In this document: piece by piece, positions 23,826 to 24,184 of the stretch | Numbering within the stretch: position 1 is the first letter of the stretch | How the letters are laid out: the number at the start of each line of letters is the position of its first letter | Origin: an uncultured Clostridium sp. | Lineage (GTDB): Bacteria > Bacillota > Clostridia > Lachnospirales > Anaerotignaceae | NCBI GenBank assembly: GCA_947246775.1 | Contig: CAMXTM010000001.1 | Location: 1-24,184 of the forward strand | Length of the DNA: 24,184 nt | Direction of reading: 5' to 3' | Translations under genes and position numbers: made by a program | Notes under the pieces: generated by a model | Seen by the model: only the letters and a program-made list of their open reading frames with translations | What the model was told of the DNA's origin: nothing | The model's database searches: none

Positions 23826-23854
23826 TTGACTTTTTATTAACAATATTCTATAAT
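23826..23854 (+). promoter_or_regulatory. Promoter of the FMN riboswitch transcript
   Basis: TTGACT (23826-23831), 17-base spacer, perfect TATAAT (23849-23854); the aptamer begins about 18 bases later. Confidence 0.8.
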
Positions 23855-23872
23855 ATATGCAAATATAAAAAT

Positions 23873-23986
23873 TCTTCAGGGCAGGGTGCAATTCCCTACC
23901 GGTGGTAACAGTCCACGAGCGAAACAACTGTTTTGCTGATTTGGTGCAATTCCAAAACCGACAGTATAGTCTGGATGGGAGAAGAA
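23873..23986 (+). promoter_or_regulatory. FMN riboswitch (RFN element)
   Basis: The RFN consensus is nearly complete in order: TTCAGGGCAGGGTGCAATTC, CCTACCGGTGGT, AGTCCACGAGC, a variable arm, GATTTGGTGCAATTCC, AAAACCGACAGTATAGTC, TGGATGGGAGAAGAA. The outer stem pairs TTCTTC with GAAGAA. FMN binding would favour termination at one of the hairpins downstream and so shut off the gene at 24156. This marks that gene as part of riboflavin synthesis or uptake. Confidence 0.96.
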
Positions 23987-24052
23987 TAAACGACAGCATT
24001 AACTTTGTATTTTTTTGATACAATTTTTTTGCTACACTTTATTTTGCTTTGT

Positions 24053-24088
24053 AAAACAGTCTGAAGATTTTTAGACTGTTTTTTTTAT
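24053..24088 (+). terminator. Riboswitch terminator
   Basis: AAAACAGTCT (24053-24062) pairs with AGACTGTTTT (24073-24082), followed by a run of T. A weaker hairpin with a T run lies nearer the aptamer (TTGTAT 24005-24010, ATACAA 24018-24023). A second AAAACAGTCT at 24103-24112 could compete for the same arm. Confidence 0.75.
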
Positions 24089-24155
24089 GTTATATTACAT
24101 TAAAAACAGTCTAACAGTTAAAAATCTTATTCTACAGCAAATATGGAGGGTTATT

Positions 24156-24184
24156 ATGGAAAATATCAAAACAACAATATTATC
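24156..24184 (+). CDS. Riboswitch-controlled gene, 5' end only
   Basis: ATG at 24156 with GGAGGG 6 bases upstream; only MENIKTTIL and a partial codon are in the window. Because it lies behind an FMN riboswitch it should encode a riboflavin transporter (RibU type) or the first riboflavin synthesis enzyme (RibD). The visible residues cannot decide between these. Confidence 0.6.

Overview
The window looks like chromosome of a low-GC, Gram-positive anaerobe of the Clostridia, most likely Lachnospirales-like. The evidence is very AT-rich DNA, AAGGAGG-type ribosome binding sites, TTGaca/TATAAT promoters, a T-box leader before ilvB, an FMN riboswitch, a YjfB-type motility peptide with a sigma-D-like promoter, and a C_GCAxxG_C_C family protein. 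The genus cannot be fixed from the sequence alone. There are no rRNA or tRNA genes, no CRISPR array and no recognisable insertion sequence.

Layout. Positions 1-1600 are an accessory patch: the 3' end of a DUF4272 gene, a small membrane protein and a Syd/SUKH-like protein, separated by strong hairpin terminators. Positions 1620-5770 (minus strand) carry a class I aminotransferase and ilvB-ilvN, the two acetohydroxyacid synthase subunits, behind a T-box leader whose specifier reads as GUA (valine). Positions 5860-11650 form a polyamine locus: a diamine/spermidine-type N-acetyltransferase on the minus strand, in a block that looks inserted, then a cupin-type XRE regulator and potABCD on the plus strand as one tightly coupled operon. 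PotA carries a large duplicated beta-rich insertion inside its TOBE domain. Positions 11650-16400 hold a YjfB peptide, two LysR regulators each divergent from a neighbour (an EamA exporter and a YbaK deacylase-like protein), a KdgF-like cupin, and several previously unlisted very small ORFs, three of which appear related.

Positions 16400-20130 (minus strand) are a housekeeping operon, SEC-C protein - sua5 - rpiB - upp - tagO, in which sua5 is interrupted by an in-frame TAA with its C-terminal domain still intact downstream. Positions 20300-22810 hold a UspA-like protein and pyrG. The right end has a C_GCAxxG_C_C protein, an unknown 93-residue protein, and an FMN riboswitch in front of a gene cut by the window edge.

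The strongest points for follow-up are the PotA insertion, the small-ORF family around the KdgF-like cupin, and the nonsense codon in sua5.
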